The translations under genes and the position numbers were made by a program. From positions 2,418,001 to 2,482,000 of the forward strand of contig NZ_CP082362.1 of NCBI RefSeq assembly GCF_020740535.1: 64,000 nucleotides of DNA, written 5' to 3'. The notes beneath the pieces are model-generated. The model ran no database searches. It had not been told where the DNA came from and was given only the letters and a program-made list of their open reading frames with translations. How positions within the stretch are numbered: position 1 is the stretch's first letter; each line of letters starts with the position of its first letter. Below, piece by piece: positions 63,005 through 64,000 of this stretch. The stretch comes from Streptomyces profundus (GTDB taxonomy: Bacteria; Actinomycetota; Actinomycetes; Streptomycetales; Streptomycetaceae).

Positions 63005-63062
63005 GTCGGCAGCGTATCGGGGGCGCCGCACGGCGCGTGGAGCCGGACGGAACAATGGGCGG

Positions 63063-64000
63063 GTGGCCACCTCACCGTCGTCCCGGCGCCCCGCACGCCC
63101 GACCCCCTACGTCGACCTGTCCCGCGCCGCCTGGAGCCGTCCACCGGACGGCGGGACCCCGCCGCTCAGCGCCGAACACGTGGAAAGGCTGCGCGGCCTC
63201 GGGGACGTGATCGGCCTGGAGGAGGTCAGGGAGGTCTACCTGCCGCTGGCCGATCTGCTGCGGCTGCACATCGACGCCGCGCGCCAGCTGCGCGGCCGGG
63301 TCGGCGCCTTCCTGGGCGGCCCGCAGCCGGCGACCCCGTTCGTGGTGGGGATCGCCGGCAGCGTGGCGGTCGGCAAGTCCACGGTGGCCAGGCTGCTGCG
63401 CGCGCTGCTGGCGCAGGGCCCGGAGGGGTACCGGGTCGCGCTGGTGCCGACCGACGGGTTCCTGCTGCCCAACGCCGAGTTGGAACGGCGCGGGCTGCTG
63501 CGCCGCAAGGGCTTCCCCGAGTCCTACGACCGGCGCGCGCTGACCCGGTTCGTGGCGGAGGTCAAATCGGGCCGCGCCGAGGTGCGCGCCCCGGTGTACT
63601 CGCATCTGGTGTACGACATCGTGCCGGGTGAACGGGAGGCCGTCCGGGCGCCCGACATCCTGATCCTCGAAGGGCTCAACGTGCTCCAGCCGGCGCCGCC
63701 AGGACGGCTCGGGGTCGCCGACTACTTCGATTTCTCGGTGTATGTGGACGCCAGCACGGCGGACATCGAGAGCTGGTATCTCCAGCGTTTCCTCGCGCTT
63801 CGGGCCACCGCGTTCCGCGATCCGCGTTCCTATTTCCGAAAGTACGCGGAACTCTCCGAGGAAAAGGCGTTGAACTTCGCGACGGACACCTGGCGGGAGG
63901 TCAACGAGCCCAATCTGGTGGACAATATCGCGCCGACCAGGGGCCGCGCCTCGCTGGTGCTGCGCAAGGGGCCGGACCACGCGGTGCACGGGCTGCGGCT
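63063..64000 (+). CDS. coaA: Type I pantothenate kinase, 3' end beyond the window
   Basis: 312 codons are present and the frame is still open at the right edge. [14 protein letters not shown] start, P-loop [83 protein letters not shown] and WYLQRF, with [19 protein letters not shown] near the end: all CoaA landmarks. It phosphorylates pantothenate, the first step to CoA, and so is related to the acpS product's substrate. GTG at 63063 is chosen; the nearby ATG at 63055 is out of frame. Confidence 0.95.
   Translation, partial: MATSPSSRRPARPTPYVDLSRAAWSRPPDGGTPPLSAEHVERLRGLGDVIGLEEVREVYLPLADLLRLHIDAARQLRGRVGAFLGGPQPATPFVVGIAGSVAVGKSTVARLLRALLAQGPEGYRVALVPTDGFLLPNAELERRGLLRRKGFPESYDRRALTRFVAEVKSGRAEVRAPVYSHLVYDIVPGEREAVRAPDILILEGLNVLQPAPPGRLGVADYFDFSVYVDASTADIESWYLQRFLALRATAFRDPRSYFRKYAELSEEKALNFATDTWREVNEPNLVDNIAPTRGRASLVLRKGPDHAVHGLR

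Overview
The window is high-GC actinobacterial chromosome, almost certainly Streptomyces or a close relative. Three things support this. The genes are GC-rich, with GTG and TTG starts and several start codons sitting directly behind a -10 box. The developmental block shbA-bldM-whiD is present. The core order (guaA, guaB3/guaB, groES-groEL1, tsaD-rimI-tsaB-tsaE-alr, acpS, coaA) matches, from memory, the S. coelicolor SCO47xx-48xx region. No rRNA, tRNA, IS element, prophage or CRISPR array was recognised. The first gene (NlpC/P60) and the last (coaA) are cut by the window ends.

Left part (1-23.9 kb) is accessory or envelope-related. An antibiotic-resistance type ABC-F gene has what looks like a complete translational attenuator in its leader. 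A MarR gene and a cupin gene follow, the latter with a palindromic operator on its promoter. Two paralogous, internally duplicated secreted or anchored proteins flank a SigE-type sigma factor. Next come an ArsR/SRPBCC pair, a tyrosine phosphatase, a VOC protein and a GH9 cellulase behind an exact CebR box. A DsbA-like protein, an NlpC/P60 hydrolase, membrane proteins, two divergent PspC modules (one a LiaS-like kinase with its regulator), a K+ channel and two exported proteins complete this part.

Middle (23.9-48.3 kb). guaA diverges from a chorismate mutase gene whose leader has a small Phe/Tyr-containing ORF and a terminator-like hairpin. On the minus strand lie a GMC oxidoreductase with an aldehyde dehydrogenase, then three consecutive kinase-like membrane proteins. 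One of these is a TTA-containing pseudokinase with a split fold; another carries nine exact-period 20-residue repeats ending DRATT. Then come glpD, a nucleotide-sugar-dehydrogenase-like protein without its catalytic Cys, guaB3 and guaB, the ECF sigma gene shbA, bldM (with a near-ideal sigma-BldN promoter) and whiD.

Right part (48.3-64 kb). groES-groEL1 sit behind two CIRCE operators. They are followed by a polysaccharide deacetylase, a methyltransferase, the t6A-modification and alanine-racemase operon, nnrD, a 1-kb repeat-filled spacer, acpS overlapping a degenerate GlmS-like glutaminase, and coaA.

The strongest unexplained signals are the ABC-F attenuator, the kinase/pseudokinase cluster with its Thr-rich repeats, the three identical palindromes stranded between convergent genes, the duplicated proteins around the SigE-type sigma gene, and the chorismate-mutase leader.
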